Assembly (NCBI GenBank): GCA_947458745.1
Contig: CANGYQ010000013.1
Location: 62,001-126,000, forward strand
Length of the DNA stretch: 64,000 nucleotides
Source: Bryobacteraceae bacterium
GTDB taxonomy: Bacteria > Acidobacteriota > Terriglobia > Bryobacterales > Bryobacteraceae
Direction: 5' to 3'
The notes under the pieces are model-generated. The model searched no databases, was not told the DNA's origin, and saw only the letters and a list, made by a program, of their open reading frames with translations. The position numbers and the translations under genes are program-made. Positions 52,255-60,990 of this stretch are shown here, piece after piece. The stretch's first letter is position 1, and the number at the start of each line of letters is the position of its first letter.

Positions 52255-53586
52255 ATGACCACGCGCCGTCACTTCCTCCAGACCTCCGCCGTCACCGGCT
52301 TGGCTGCCTCCTCGGCCGCCGCGCAGGGCGGCAAGTCGGCCAACGATAAGATCCGCTTCGCCTTGATCGGCGCCGGCGGCATGGGTTCCGGCGATGCGAA
52401 TTCAGCGCTCGCCGTCGGCGGCACCGAACTGGTGGCAGTGGCCGACATCTACGAAGGCCGCCTCACCCGCGCCAAGGAGCGTTGGGGCAAGCAGGTGGCG
52501 ACCACGCGCGACTACCGCGAGATCCTGGACCGCAAGGACATCGACGCCGTCATCGTGGCGACGCCGGACCACTGGCACCAGACCATCGCCATCGAAGCGA
52601 TGACCAAGGGCAAGGACGTCTACTGCGAAAAGCCGATGATCCAGCAGATCGGCGAAGGTCAGGCGATGGTGGACGCGCAGAAGAAGAGCGGCCGCATCAT
52701 CCAGGTGGGCAGCCAGCGCGTGAGCTCCATCGAGTACATGAAGGCGCAAGAGCTGTTTCGCGCCGGTGCCATCGGCGAGCTCAACATGGTCGAAGCCTGG
52801 TGGGACCGCAACTCCGCCATCGGGGCCTGGCAGTATTCGATTCCCACGGACGCCTCACCGGCCAACATCAGCTGGGATACGTTTTTGGGCAAGGCTCCCA
52901 AGCGCGCGTTTGAGCCGACCCGCCTGTTCCGGTGGCGCAACTACCGCGACTATGGCACTGGCGTAGCGGGCGACCTGTTCGTGCACCTGTTCAGCGGCAT
53001 GCACTTCGTCACCGGAGCCGTGGGTCCGGAGCGCGTCTTCGCCACCGGCGGCCTGCGCCACTGGAAGGACGGCCGCGACGTGCCGGACGTGATGCTGGGC
53101 CTCTACGACTACGCCAAGACCGAACAGCATCCGGCCTTCACGCTCGCCCTGCGGGTGAATTTCGTGAACGGCGCGGGCGAAACCAGCGGCTTCCGCTTCG
53201 TCGGCAGCGAAGGCATCATGACCATCGGCCGCGGCGTCACCGTCAGCAAAGTGCCGCGTGAAAGTGAGCCCGGCTACACCATCGACACCTTCCCCAAGTC
53301 GCAACAGGAAGAGTATCTGAAGCAGTACCGCGCCAAGTACCCCGAACTGAAAGCCTCCGCCGACGGCATGCGGCCCCAGAAGGAAGACCGCTTCTCGGCT
53401 CCGCGCGGCTACAACGACCACGAAGACCACCACCGCAACTTCTTCGACTCGGTCCGCAGCCGCAAGCCAGTAGTCGAAGACGCCGAATTCGGCTTCCGCG
53501 CCGCCGGCCCGGCCGTGCTGTCCAACGTCAGCTACTTCGAGAACCGGGCCGTCAAGTGGGACCCGATCAAGCTGAAGGCACTGTAA
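52255..53586 (+). CDS. Exported Gfo/Idh/MocA-family oxidoreductase
   Basis: 443 residues from ATG 52255; the longer reading to 52195 has no signal. Tat signal T-T-R-R-H-F-L-Q-T-S-A-V-T-G-L-A-A. Rossmann motif L-I-G-A-G-G-M-G-S near residue 40; V-A-T-P-D-H-W-H-Q and C-E-K-P-M-I-Q near residues 103 and 124 (the E-K-P motif of the family); and a C-terminal alpha/beta domain with H-L-F-S-G-M-H. Members use NAD(P) tightly bound and oxidise sugars, often at C3. Periplasmic ones feed keto-glycoside pathways. Ends 44 bp before a strong hairpin. Confidence 0.93.
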   Translation: MTTRRHFLQTSAVTGLAASSAAAQGGKSANDKIRFALIGAGGMGSGDANSALAVGGTELVAVADIYEGRLTRAKERWGKQVATTRDYREILDRKDIDAVIVATPDHWHQTIAIEAMTKGKDVYCEKPMIQQIGEGQAMVDAQKKSGRIIQVGSQRVSSIEYMKAQELFRAGAIGELNMVEAWWDRNSAIGAWQYSIPTDASPANISWDTFLGKAPKRAFEPTRLFRWRNYRDYGTGVAGDLFVHLFSGMHFVTGAVGPERVFATGGLRHWKDGRDVPDVMLGLYDYAKTEQHPAFTLALRVNFVNGAGETSGFRFVGSEGIMTIGRGVTVSKVPRESEPGYTIDTFPKSQQEEYLKQYRAKYPELKASADGMRPQKEDRFSAPRGYNDHEDHHRNFFDSVRSRKPVVEDAEFGFRAAGPAVLSNVSYFENRAVKWDPIKLKAL

Positions 53587-53630
53587 CCTTACCGCGTAGC
53601 CGGTCGCGAAACTTATCGAAGTGACGGCAG

Positions 53631-53667
53631 CGATTCCGTGCCATGCCGCGCGCATGGCACGGAATCG
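53631..53667. terminator. Perfect 16-bp hairpin between oxidoreductase and M81 genes
   Basis: CGATTCCGTGCCATGC (53631-53646) and its exact complement (53652-53667) flank a five-base loop CGCGC. This is the strongest uninterrupted inverted repeat in the window. It lies 44 bp after the oxidoreductase stop. There is no T tract after it (TTCGCC), so it is a terminator-like or protein-binding element; it also works in both directions. Confidence 0.6.
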
Positions 53668-53703
53668 TTCGCCCGAGGCCAATGAAGATAGAATGTCGCG
53701 AGG

Positions 53704-53793
53704 ATGAGAATTCGCGACATTCAGGTTGTCACCCTCAGCTTCCCCGACGCGCCCGGCAACTGCTTTCGATTCGCGGACGCCTACCGGCCATGA
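53704..53793 (+). CDS. 29-codon leader ORF or gene remnant coupled to the M81 gene
   Basis: ATG 53704 opens 29 codons that end at TGA 53791-53793, and this TGA overlaps the ATG of the M81 gene (ATGA). TAGAAT lies 10 bp before the start. The peptide M-R-I-R-D-I-Q-V-V-T-L-S-F-P-D looks like the first beta strand of enolase-superfamily (mandelate racemase-like) proteins, so it may be the remains of such a gene or a short leader peptide that couples translation. Not testable further by eye. Confidence 0.4.
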   Translation: MRIRDIQVVTLSFPDAPGNCFRFADAYRP

Positions 53794-55280
53794 CCAGGAT
53801 TGCCGTCGGTTCGATCTTCACCGAGTCCAACCATCTGGTGGGCCGGCTCACCGAGCTCGGGGATTTTGAACGGACCGAACTGCGGCGCGGCGAAGCCGTA
53901 TTGGCCGCCTCAAACGGCGTGCTGGGCGGCATGATGCAGGCGCTGCAAGGTATCAGCGTGGTGCCGTTGATCTACGCCAGCGCCGTTCCCGGCGGCCCGC
54001 TGCGCGCGTCTTGCTACGCGGCGCTGAAGCAGGAACTGTTGGCACGGCTTCGCGAGGCTCTGCCGCTTGATGGCGTGCTGATGCCGCAGCATGGTGCCGC
54101 CGCGGTGGAGGAACTGGGCAGCCTGGATGGTGACCTGCTCTCGGCGGTGCGAGATCTCGTGGGGCCGCAGGTTCCTATTGTGGCCACGCTCGATTGTCAC
54201 GCCCACGTCACGGCGGAGATGGTGGCCAGCGCGAATGGGCTGGTGGCCTGGGAGACCTATCCGCATCGCGATACCTTCACCACCGGCGAACGAGGAGCCC
54301 GCCTCCTGCTCGACACAGTCTCTGGCCGGGCGCGCCCCACGATGGCAATGGCCAAGGTGCCCGTGATTGTGGGTGGCTTCATGGGCAGCACCGACGACGG
54401 ACCGTTTGCCACCTTCATGCAGCGCACCAAGGCGCTGGAGCGGCAGGCCGGAATGCTTTCCACCAGCGCATTCCTCGTCCAGCCGCAATTGGACCTTCCC
54501 GGGATGGGCGGTGGAGCGTTGGTGATCACCGATGGCGATGCCGCCCGGGCGGAGCGTGAAGCGGTGGCACTGGCTCGCCAGTACTGGGATCTCCGCTTTC
54601 AATTGGAACCGCGCATCTGGGAACCGGGGGAAGCCATCCAGGACGGCTTGCGACACCAGGGCGCGCCGGTGTTGCTGCTTGAGACCTCGGACTGTATTGG
54701 CGGCGGCGCCACGGGCGATAGCGCGGCCGTCCTCAAGGCGCTGGTGCAGGCAGCGTTACCGGATAGTGCCCTGGCTTACGTGATCGATCCCGAAGCGGCC
54801 GCGGCGTGCCACCGCGCCGGTGCGGGGGCGCGCGTGGATCTGGCGATCGGCCACGCCCTGGACCCGCAGTGGGGAGCGCCACTACACGCCATGGCCGTTG
54901 TCGAAAAGCTTACTGACGGCCGCTTTGTTTACTCTGGCGGCATCTGGGCGGGCCAGACGGGCGACATGGGGCCGGCAGCGTGCGTCCGCATCGGAACAGT
55001 CCAGGTGCTACTCGCTTCGCGCGGCACCTACGATTGGGCCGATGAGCAGTACCGATCCCTGGGCATGGACACGGCGTCCGCGCGGTTCATCGTGGTCAAG
55101 AATCCGATGAACTACCGCGTAGGCTACGCTGGGCACCATAGCGCCATCTACGTGCTCGATACTCCGGGCCCAACGCCGGCCTCCCTCCGTCACGTGAAGT
55201 TCCAGCGCTTGGCCCGCCCATTCTTTCCGCAGGACGAAGAGATCCCGGGAATGGAACCAACGGTGTTGCGTGGTCGCTAG
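53790..55280 (+). CDS. M81 family metallopeptidase (MlrC-like)
   Basis: 496 residues from ATG 53790; the in-frame extension upstream is inside the hairpin region and lacks support. Start M-T-R-I-A-V-G-S-I-F-T-E-S-N is the MlrC N-terminus. L-M-P-Q-H-G-A-A, T-L-D-C-H-A-H-V-T and E-T-Y-P-H-R-D-T-F supply the Asp/His zinc ligands. The C-terminal third has the MlrC C domain. MlrC of microcystin degraders cuts a tetrapeptide; other family members probably cut small peptides of other kinds. No signal peptide. Overlaps the MFS gene by 11 bp. Confidence 0.93.
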   Translation: MTRIAVGSIFTESNHLVGRLTELGDFERTELRRGEAVLAASNGVLGGMMQALQGISVVPLIYASAVPGGPLRASCYAALKQELLARLREALPLDGVLMPQHGAAAVEELGSLDGDLLSAVRDLVGPQVPIVATLDCHAHVTAEMVASANGLVAWETYPHRDTFTTGERGARLLLDTVSGRARPTMAMAKVPVIVGGFMGSTDDGPFATFMQRTKALERQAGMLSTSAFLVQPQLDLPGMGGGALVITDGDAARAEREAVALARQYWDLRFQLEPRIWEPGEAIQDGLRHQGAPVLLLETSDCIGGGATGDSAAVLKALVQAALPDSALAYVIDPEAAAACHRAGAGARVDLAIGHALDPQWGAPLHAMAVVEKLTDGRFVYSGGIWAGQTGDMGPAACVRIGTVQVLLASRGTYDWADEQYRSLGMDTASARFIVVKNPMNYRVGYAGHHSAIYVLDTPGPTPASLRHVKFQRLARPFFPQDEEIPGMEPTVLRGR

Positions 55281-56481
55281 GCTGTGGCCGCGCCGCGTGG
55301 ATGCCGCGCTGCTGTGCTTTGCAGCCAACGTCATCGCGCATTGCGATCGAATCAGTCTCAGCGTGGCCGTGCCCGCCATCATGGCCGAATATCAATGGGA
55401 CACCGCGCAAATGGGCTGGGTGCTTTCGGCATTCTTCACCGGCTACACACTGCTGATGATTCCGGCCGGCCTGGCGGCACAGCACTTTGGTCCACGCCGC
55501 GTGTTTGCCACCTGCCTCGCCTGGTGGAGCCTATTCACGATGCTGACGCCATTGCCGCGTTCTCTCGCTGGTTTGGCGGCGATGCGATTCTCTCTTGGCA
55601 TGGGCGAAAGTGGAACTGCGGCCTGCATCAACGGTACGCTGGCTCGTTGGTTCCCCCCCAGCGAGTACGCCCGCGCGGCTGGCCTGTGCTGGAGCGCCGG
55701 ATACGCCGCGCCGATGATCGCCTTTCCCTTCGCCTCCTGGATTCTTCATCAGTTCGGCTGGCGGGCCATCTTCCTCGGGTTCGGGTTGCTGGGCTTGCTC
55801 TGGCTTCCGCTCTGGTGGCGTCTGGAAGAGCCCCCCGCGCCGCCAGAGACGGTGGCGAGTTCCTGGGGCGACCTTCTGCGGGCCCCAGCGGTTTGGGCCG
55901 TCTTTCTGCTGCACTTCTCTTCCAACTGGTTTCTATACGTGATGATCTCGTGGCTGCCCACGTACTTGACCCTGGAGCGAAAGTTCTCGCTGCCGGGCAT
56001 GGCCGCCGGGGCGGCGGTGCCCTTCTTTTTCGCGTGGGTTGGCACCAACGCGTTCGCCTGGGCCATTGACCGGTACGCTCCCCGATGGGGCGCAGCGAAA
56101 GCCCGCAAGCTGTTTCTTTTGCCGTATGCTCTGGCGGCGGCCAGCATCTTTGCGGTTCCACGCGTGGAGACCGCAACGGCGGCCGTGATTCTCTTGTGCA
56201 CCGCCATGGGACTGCTGGCCTCAGCCACGCCGATCTTCTCCAGCGCTTCCCTGCGCCTGGCCCCTTCCCGGGCAGCTTCCTTGGCCGGCGCGCAGAACGC
56301 CTTCGCCAATCTGGCGGGCATCATCGCTCCGGCGGCGGTGGGATACGTCGCCAAGGCCAGTGGATGGCCAGCCGCGTTCGCTCTCACTGCGGGCATTTGC
56401 CTGGCCGGAATCATCGCCTACTTGGCTGTCGGCGAGTCCGCAATGGGCTCCATGCAGTCATCACCCGCCTTGGATCTCTAG
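55270..56481 (+). CDS. MFS transporter coupled to the M81 peptidase
   Basis: 403 residues from GTG 55270, 11 bp before the M81 stop. Eleven to twelve membrane helices. N-terminal A-A-L-L-C-F-A-A-N-V-I-A-H-C-D-R-I-S-L matches the ACS-like branch, and F-S-L-G-M-G-E-S-G-T-A-A is the helix 4 motif. Because it is coupled to a peptidase, uptake of the peptide or amino acid substrate for that enzyme is plausible. Its 3' end overlaps the convergent DUF418 gene by 21 bp. Confidence 0.9.
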   Translation: MVARLWPRRVDAALLCFAANVIAHCDRISLSVAVPAIMAEYQWDTAQMGWVLSAFFTGYTLLMIPAGLAAQHFGPRRVFATCLAWWSLFTMLTPLPRSLAGLAAMRFSLGMGESGTAACINGTLARWFPPSEYARAAGLCWSAGYAAPMIAFPFASWILHQFGWRAIFLGFGLLGLLWLPLWWRLEEPPAPPETVASSWGDLLRAPAVWAVFLLHFSSNWFLYVMISWLPTYLTLERKFSLPGMAAGAAVPFFFAWVGTNAFAWAIDRYAPRWGAAKARKLFLLPYALAAASIFAVPRVETATAAVILLCTAMGLLASATPIFSSASLRLAPSRAASLAGAQNAFANLAGIIAPAAVGYVAKASGWPAAFALTAGICLAGIIAYLAVGESAMGSMQSSPALDL

Positions 56482-57822
56482 TTTGGCTGCCAGCCGCATC
56501 GGTTGCTTCTTCCAGTAGGTCAGCGAGCGCCAGCACCATTCCATGGGCCCAAACCGGTAGTGCCGCAGCCAGATGGGGCTGACGATCAGTGAGATCACCC
56601 ACATCGCAGCCACTACCCAATAGAGCTCAATGCGCTGTAGCTTGCCGTACAACTTAAAGCCGTAGCCAGTGAAGATAAAGGCCGTCAGCACTGAATGCAG
56701 CAGGTAGTTGCTGAACGCCGTCTGTCCCACGGCGGCCAGCGCCTTCAAGGCCGGACTCAGCCATTGGTTGCGCCACAGCAGCACCACCAGGCTGAGATGG
56801 CCCAGCGCTACGGACAACCGCCCCACATCATAGGTGGAGCCCGCCCAACTGTGCATCACGGGGTCAAAGTTGCTGTTCATGATCAGGAAGCCGGTGTAGG
56901 CATTCAGCGGAATCCCAATACCGTAGCCCGCCAGCAATACCTTGAGCAGCGTGCCCGGGCTCGCCTGAAACAGGCCCAAGCGGTAAAGAGCCATACCCAG
57001 AAACATCATGCTCCAGACATCCCACCCAAAGTAATACGGCTCCCGGTGGAACTGGTAGGCGATCTTGGCTCGGGCCTGGATGACGGTGAGCGGGTTGCCC
57101 TGCCACTCTTCGGCGTCCTTCTTCAGCGCGGCGGCATCAGGACGAGCTTCCTTCAGGTGGTCTTCATACGCGCGCTTGGCGTCCTGCTCGGCTTCCGTGA
57201 GTTTTCGGCCGGCCTGCGCAGCGGCCACCGCAGCCCTGCCATCACGCAGCATCTCGCGCTGACTGAAGCCTTCGATGACGGACGACACCGCGCCCCCCGC
57301 AATGAACAGCCCCGCCACCAGGATCAGCCGCTTGGCGGGCAAATGGCGGAAAGGATAGAGCAACAGCGAGCACAGCGCATACGGGTAGAGAACCTCACCC
57401 ACCCACAGCAGGTAAGCATGAACAATGCCGAAGGCCATCATCCAGAAGGAGCGCCGGAAGTACAGGTCAGCTCCATCGCGCCGCTCATCCAGACGCGCGG
57501 TGAACAACATCACGCTGACGCCAAAGATCAGCGAGAACAGGCAACGCATCTTGCCTTCGGCCAACACATGCAGGACGAACCAGATTGCCAAGTTGGCTCC
57601 CGTACCGCCGCCGGTGACGGTGGGGTCGTCATAGGCGGCCCCGTTCAGGCCCATGGGCACGATGTTCATCAGCAGAATGCCCAGCAGCGCAAAGCCACGG
57701 ACGGCGTCGATGGAGGAGATCCGCTCCGCCCGGCTGGTGGGCGCGGCAGTGGATGGGCTGGTTGCTTCTTTCAGTTCCTCAGGCTCGGGCATTCCGCTAG
57801 TATCGCCCGAGTTGGCCAGCAT
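56461..57822 (-). CDS. DUF418 family membrane protein
   Basis: 453 residues from ATG 57822; an internal ATG at 57792 is also possible because the first 35 residues are polar. R-I-S-S-I-D-A-V-R-G-F-A-L-L-G-I-L-L-M-N starts the family. About nine membrane helices, split by a charged loop (residues 195-250, rich in Lys, Ala, Glu), and a C-terminal DUF418 region with P-A-L-K-A-L-A-A-V-G-Q and S-P-I-W-L-R-H-Y-R-F-G-P-M-E-W. The fold is related to acyltransferase/OpgC-type proteins. Function unknown; the last residues lie in the MFS end. Confidence 0.92.
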   Translation of the reverse strand: MLANSGDTSGMPEPEELKEATSPSTAAPTSRAERISSIDAVRGFALLGILLMNIVPMGLNGAAYDDPTVTGGGTGANLAIWFVLHVLAEGKMRCLFSLIFGVSVMLFTARLDERRDGADLYFRRSFWMMAFGIVHAYLLWVGEVLYPYALCSLLLYPFRHLPAKRLILVAGLFIAGGAVSSVIEGFSQREMLRDGRAAVAAAQAGRKLTEAEQDAKRAYEDHLKEARPDAAALKKDAEEWQGNPLTVIQARAKIAYQFHREPYYFGWDVWSMMFLGMALYRLGLFQASPGTLLKVLLAGYGIGIPLNAYTGFLIMNSNFDPVMHSWAGSTYDVGRLSVALGHLSLVVLLWRNQWLSPALKALAAVGQTAFSNYLLHSVLTAFIFTGYGFKLYGKLQRIELYWVVAAMWVISLIVSPIWLRHYRFGPMEWCWRSLTYWKKQPMRLAAKLEIQGG

Positions 57823-57883
57823 CACCCGAATTGGCTAGCGGAGTGCCAGCGCCTACCGTCCCCTGGTCGACGCCGGGAAGGTG

Positions 57884-60800
57884 CTATGAAGCAATACCGG
57901 CGGGCGTGTCGTCAAAGAAACCGTAGAGAGCCGGGACCACCAGCAGCGTGAGCGCAGTGGACGAGATCAGGCCACCGATCACGACAATGGCCAGAGGCCG
58001 CTGCACTTCGCTTCCCGGACCCGTGGCAAACAGGAATGGCAGCAGGCCCAGCGCCGCCACGGCGGCCGTCATCATCACGGGCCGGAAGCGGGCCAGCGCA
58101 CCTTCCACCAGCGCTTGGCGGCGCGGCATGCCGCCTTGACGCAAGCTCCGCACGTAAGAGACCAGCACCACGCCATTCAGTACCGCGATACCCCAAAGGG
58201 CAATGAAGCCCACCGAAGCGGGTACCGAGAGATACTCGCCGCTCAGATACAGGGCGGCGATTCCGCCAATGGAAGCAAACGGCAGCACCAGAATGATCAG
58301 CGCCGCAAACCGGACCGATCCAAACAGCACGAACAGAAGGAAGAAGATCGCACCAATGGTGATCGGCACGATCACCTTCAGGTGTTTTTGCGCGCGTTCC
58401 ATGTTCTCAAACTGGCCGCCCCATTGGAAGTAGTAACCAGAGGGCAGCTTCACTTCTGCCTCTACGCGCTGCTGCAACTCCGCCACAAAAGAACCAAGGT
58501 CACGATCCTTCACGTTGACACCAACAATGACGCGCCGTTTGCCTTGTTCGCGCTTGATCTGTGAGGCACCTTCAAGCAAAGTAACTTGGGCAACCGAACT
58601 TAGCGGCAGTTGCGCACCATCGGGGGCGCGGAGCAACACACTTTCGATGTCGCGCACACTGGTGCGCAGCCGCTCCGGCAGGCGTACCACCGCCTGAAAA
58701 CGGCGTTCGCCTTCGTAGATCTCCGTCGCCGCCCGTCCGCCCACCGCCGCTTCCACCGTGTCGTTGACATCGGCCACGTTGAGCCCGTGCCGGGCGATCG
58801 CTTGGCGGTCGATTTGAATATTGAGGTTGCTCTGACCCATGACTCGATCCACCTTGACGTCCGCCGTGCCGCGGATATTGGATGCCGCCTTGGCGACTGC
58901 GTTTCCCTTGGCCAGCAACACATCCAGGTCATCGCCAAAAATCTTGACGGCGACATCGGCGCGCGCGCCGGTCACCATTTCATCCACCCGGTCGGAAATC
59001 GGTTGCGCCAACACGATATTCACGCCCGGAAGCTTGCTGAGCCGCGTGCGGGCCTGCTCGGCGATTTGATCTTGGGTAAGCGTGCCGCGCTCCGACATCG
59101 GCTTCAACGAGATCATCATGTCGGTCTCGTTGTAGCCCGCCGGATCCACCGGAGACTCACCCCGGCCCAGGCGGGAGACCAACGACTTGACGCCCGGCAG
59201 ATCACGCAACAGGCGGTGCGCTTCCATCTCCATCTTGATTGACTCTTCCAGAGAGATGCTCGGCGCCCGATCAGCGTTAGGACTGATGGTGCCCTCCTTC
59301 AGTTCAGGAATGAAGGAGGTGCCGAGAAATGGCACCAGTGCCAGGGAACCAGCAAACAGCGCCACCGCCACCGCGATGGTCTTCTTCTCATTGTTGACGG
59401 CCGCCCGCAATTGCCAGCGGAACGGGGCCTTCAACATCCGCACCAGGAATGTGTCGTGCTCGCTACCACCTTTCAGCAGGTAGAAAGAGAGCACCGTGGA
59501 GAGCGTCAGTGAAAGAACCAGGGAGATGGCCAGCGCGATGGCAATGGTATAGGCCAGCGGCGAGAAAATCTTGCCCTCCATGCCCTCCAGCGTCATCAAC
59601 GGCAGAAACACGAGAATGATGATGCAGATGCCAAACACCACCGGGGTGGCCACTTCCAATACGGCGTCGCGCACGGTCTGGAACCGGTCTACCGGAGTGC
59701 CGTGACTGAGCCGGGCAAACACATTCTCCACTACCACCACTGATCCATCCACCATCAAGCCGATCGCTATCGCCAACCCGCCCAGTGACATGAGATTGGC
59801 CGAGATGCCGAAGTAGTTCATCACCATGAAGGTGATCAGCGGCGTCAGGATCAGGGTGGCAATGACGATGACGCTGGAACGCAGGTCTCCGAGAAACAGG
59901 AACAGGATGACGACGACCAGCACCATTCCTTCCACCAGCACCTTGCTGACGGTAGAGAGCGCCGCATCCACCAGCTCGGAGCGGTCATAGTAGGGCACGA
60001 TGCGGAGGCCACCCGGCAGCATGCCCCGGTCGTTGATCTCGGCCGCACGGCTCTTGATGGCCTCTACGATCTGCTTGGCGTTGCCGGAGGCCGTCATCAT
60101 GATGATGCCGCCCACGGCTTCCGTGTAGCCGCCCTTGATCATGGCCCCGTACCGGACCTCTTCCCCTATGCTCACCTCGGCCACGTCGCGAATGTAGACC
60201 GGGGTGCGCCCCGACTCCTTCAGCACCACGCTGCGAATGTCATCCAGGTTACGGATCAGCCCCAGGCTGCGGACCAGAAGAATCTCCGGGCCCCGCGGAA
60301 GAATGCCGCCGCTGGAGTTGGCGTTGTTGCTCGCCAACGCCTGGTGCACATCGTGAATCGTCGTCTTGTAGTAGAGCAGCTTGTTGGGATCCACCAACAC
60401 CTGGTACTGCTTGACGTAGCCGCCGGTGGAGTTGATCTCCGCTACGCCGGGGACGGAACGCAGCAAGGGACGCGCCACCCAATCCTGCACGATGCGCCGC
60501 TCAACCAGTTCCTCCTTGGTCAGCGCCCGCTCGCCGTCAGCCGGATGTTCGATAGTGTACTGGTAGACCTCACTCAAGGCCGTCGCCACGGGGCCCAAGA
60601 CGGGCGAGATCCCGGGAGGCAGACGGCTCCTGACGTCGACCATGCGTTCGGAGACAAGCTGCCGGGCGAAATAGACCGGTGTGCTGTCGGTGAACACCAG
60701 CGTGACAATCGAAAGGCCGGACTCATTCTGCGAGCGCAACTCGGTCAGCCCCGGTAGTCCGGTCATGCCGATCTCGACCGGAATGGTGACGATGCGCTCC

Positions 60801-60982
60801 ACCTCATCCGCCGAACGTCCAGGGACTTCGGTCGCCACCTGGACCTGAATCGTGGTGACGTCCGGGAACGCGTCAACCGAAAGGGAGCGCATCGCGTTCA
60901 CGCCAAAGGCCAGAATGATCAATGCACCAAGGACCACCAGCAGCCGCTGGCGCAGCGCCACCGTCACAATAGAATTCAGCAT
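57884..60982 (-). CDS. RND efflux pump inner-membrane transporter, CusA/CzcA type
   Basis: 1032 residues, the full length of HME-type RND permeases: two sets of six helices with two large periplasmic loops. Seen: V-D-A-F-P-D-V-T after the first helix, I-A-I-G-L-M-V-D-G-S in TM4 with Asp, and V-V-V-E-N. The A-I-A-I-G version resembles CusA (monovalent copper/silver) more than CzcA, where an extra Asp occurs, but the methionine ladder was not checked. Works with the adaptor (8 bp upstream) and TolC-type channel genes as a tripartite pump. Confidence 0.94.
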   Translation of the reverse strand: MLNSIVTVALRQRLLVVLGALIILAFGVNAMRSLSVDAFPDVTTIQVQVATEVPGRSADEVERIVTIPVEIGMTGLPGLTELRSQNESGLSIVTLVFTDSTPVYFARQLVSERMVDVRSRLPPGISPVLGPVATALSEVYQYTIEHPADGERALTKEELVERRIVQDWVARPLLRSVPGVAEINSTGGYVKQYQVLVDPNKLLYYKTTIHDVHQALASNNANSSGGILPRGPEILLVRSLGLIRNLDDIRSVVLKESGRTPVYIRDVAEVSIGEEVRYGAMIKGGYTEAVGGIIMMTASGNAKQIVEAIKSRAAEINDRGMLPGGLRIVPYYDRSELVDAALSTVSKVLVEGMVLVVVILFLFLGDLRSSVIVIATLILTPLITFMVMNYFGISANLMSLGGLAIAIGLMVDGSVVVVENVFARLSHGTPVDRFQTVRDAVLEVATPVVFGICIIILVFLPLMTLEGMEGKIFSPLAYTIAIALAISLVLSLTLSTVLSFYLLKGGSEHDTFLVRMLKAPFRWQLRAAVNNEKKTIAVAVALFAGSLALVPFLGTSFIPELKEGTISPNADRAPSISLEESIKMEMEAHRLLRDLPGVKSLVSRLGRGESPVDPAGYNETDMMISLKPMSERGTLTQDQIAEQARTRLSKLPGVNIVLAQPISDRVDEMVTGARADVAVKIFGDDLDVLLAKGNAVAKAASNIRGTADVKVDRVMGQSNLNIQIDRQAIARHGLNVADVNDTVEAAVGGRAATEIYEGERRFQAVVRLPERLRTSVRDIESVLLRAPDGAQLPLSSVAQVTLLEGASQIKREQGKRRVIVGVNVKDRDLGSFVAELQQRVEAEVKLPSGYYFQWGGQFENMERAQKHLKVIVPITIGAIFFLLFVLFGSVRFAALIILVLPFASIGGIAALYLSGEYLSVPASVGFIALWGIAVLNGVVLVSYVRSLRQGGMPRRQALVEGALARFRPVMMTAAVAALGLLPFLFATGPGSEVQRPLAIVVIGGLISSTALTLLVVPALYGFFDDTPAGIAS

Positions 60983-60990
60983 CGACCGGT

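Noticed and set aside
56695..57951. 418-codon ORF on the plus strand
   Set aside because: Antisense to the DUF418 gene, which has a clear family pattern; Gln/His/Arg-rich composition typical of shadow frames.
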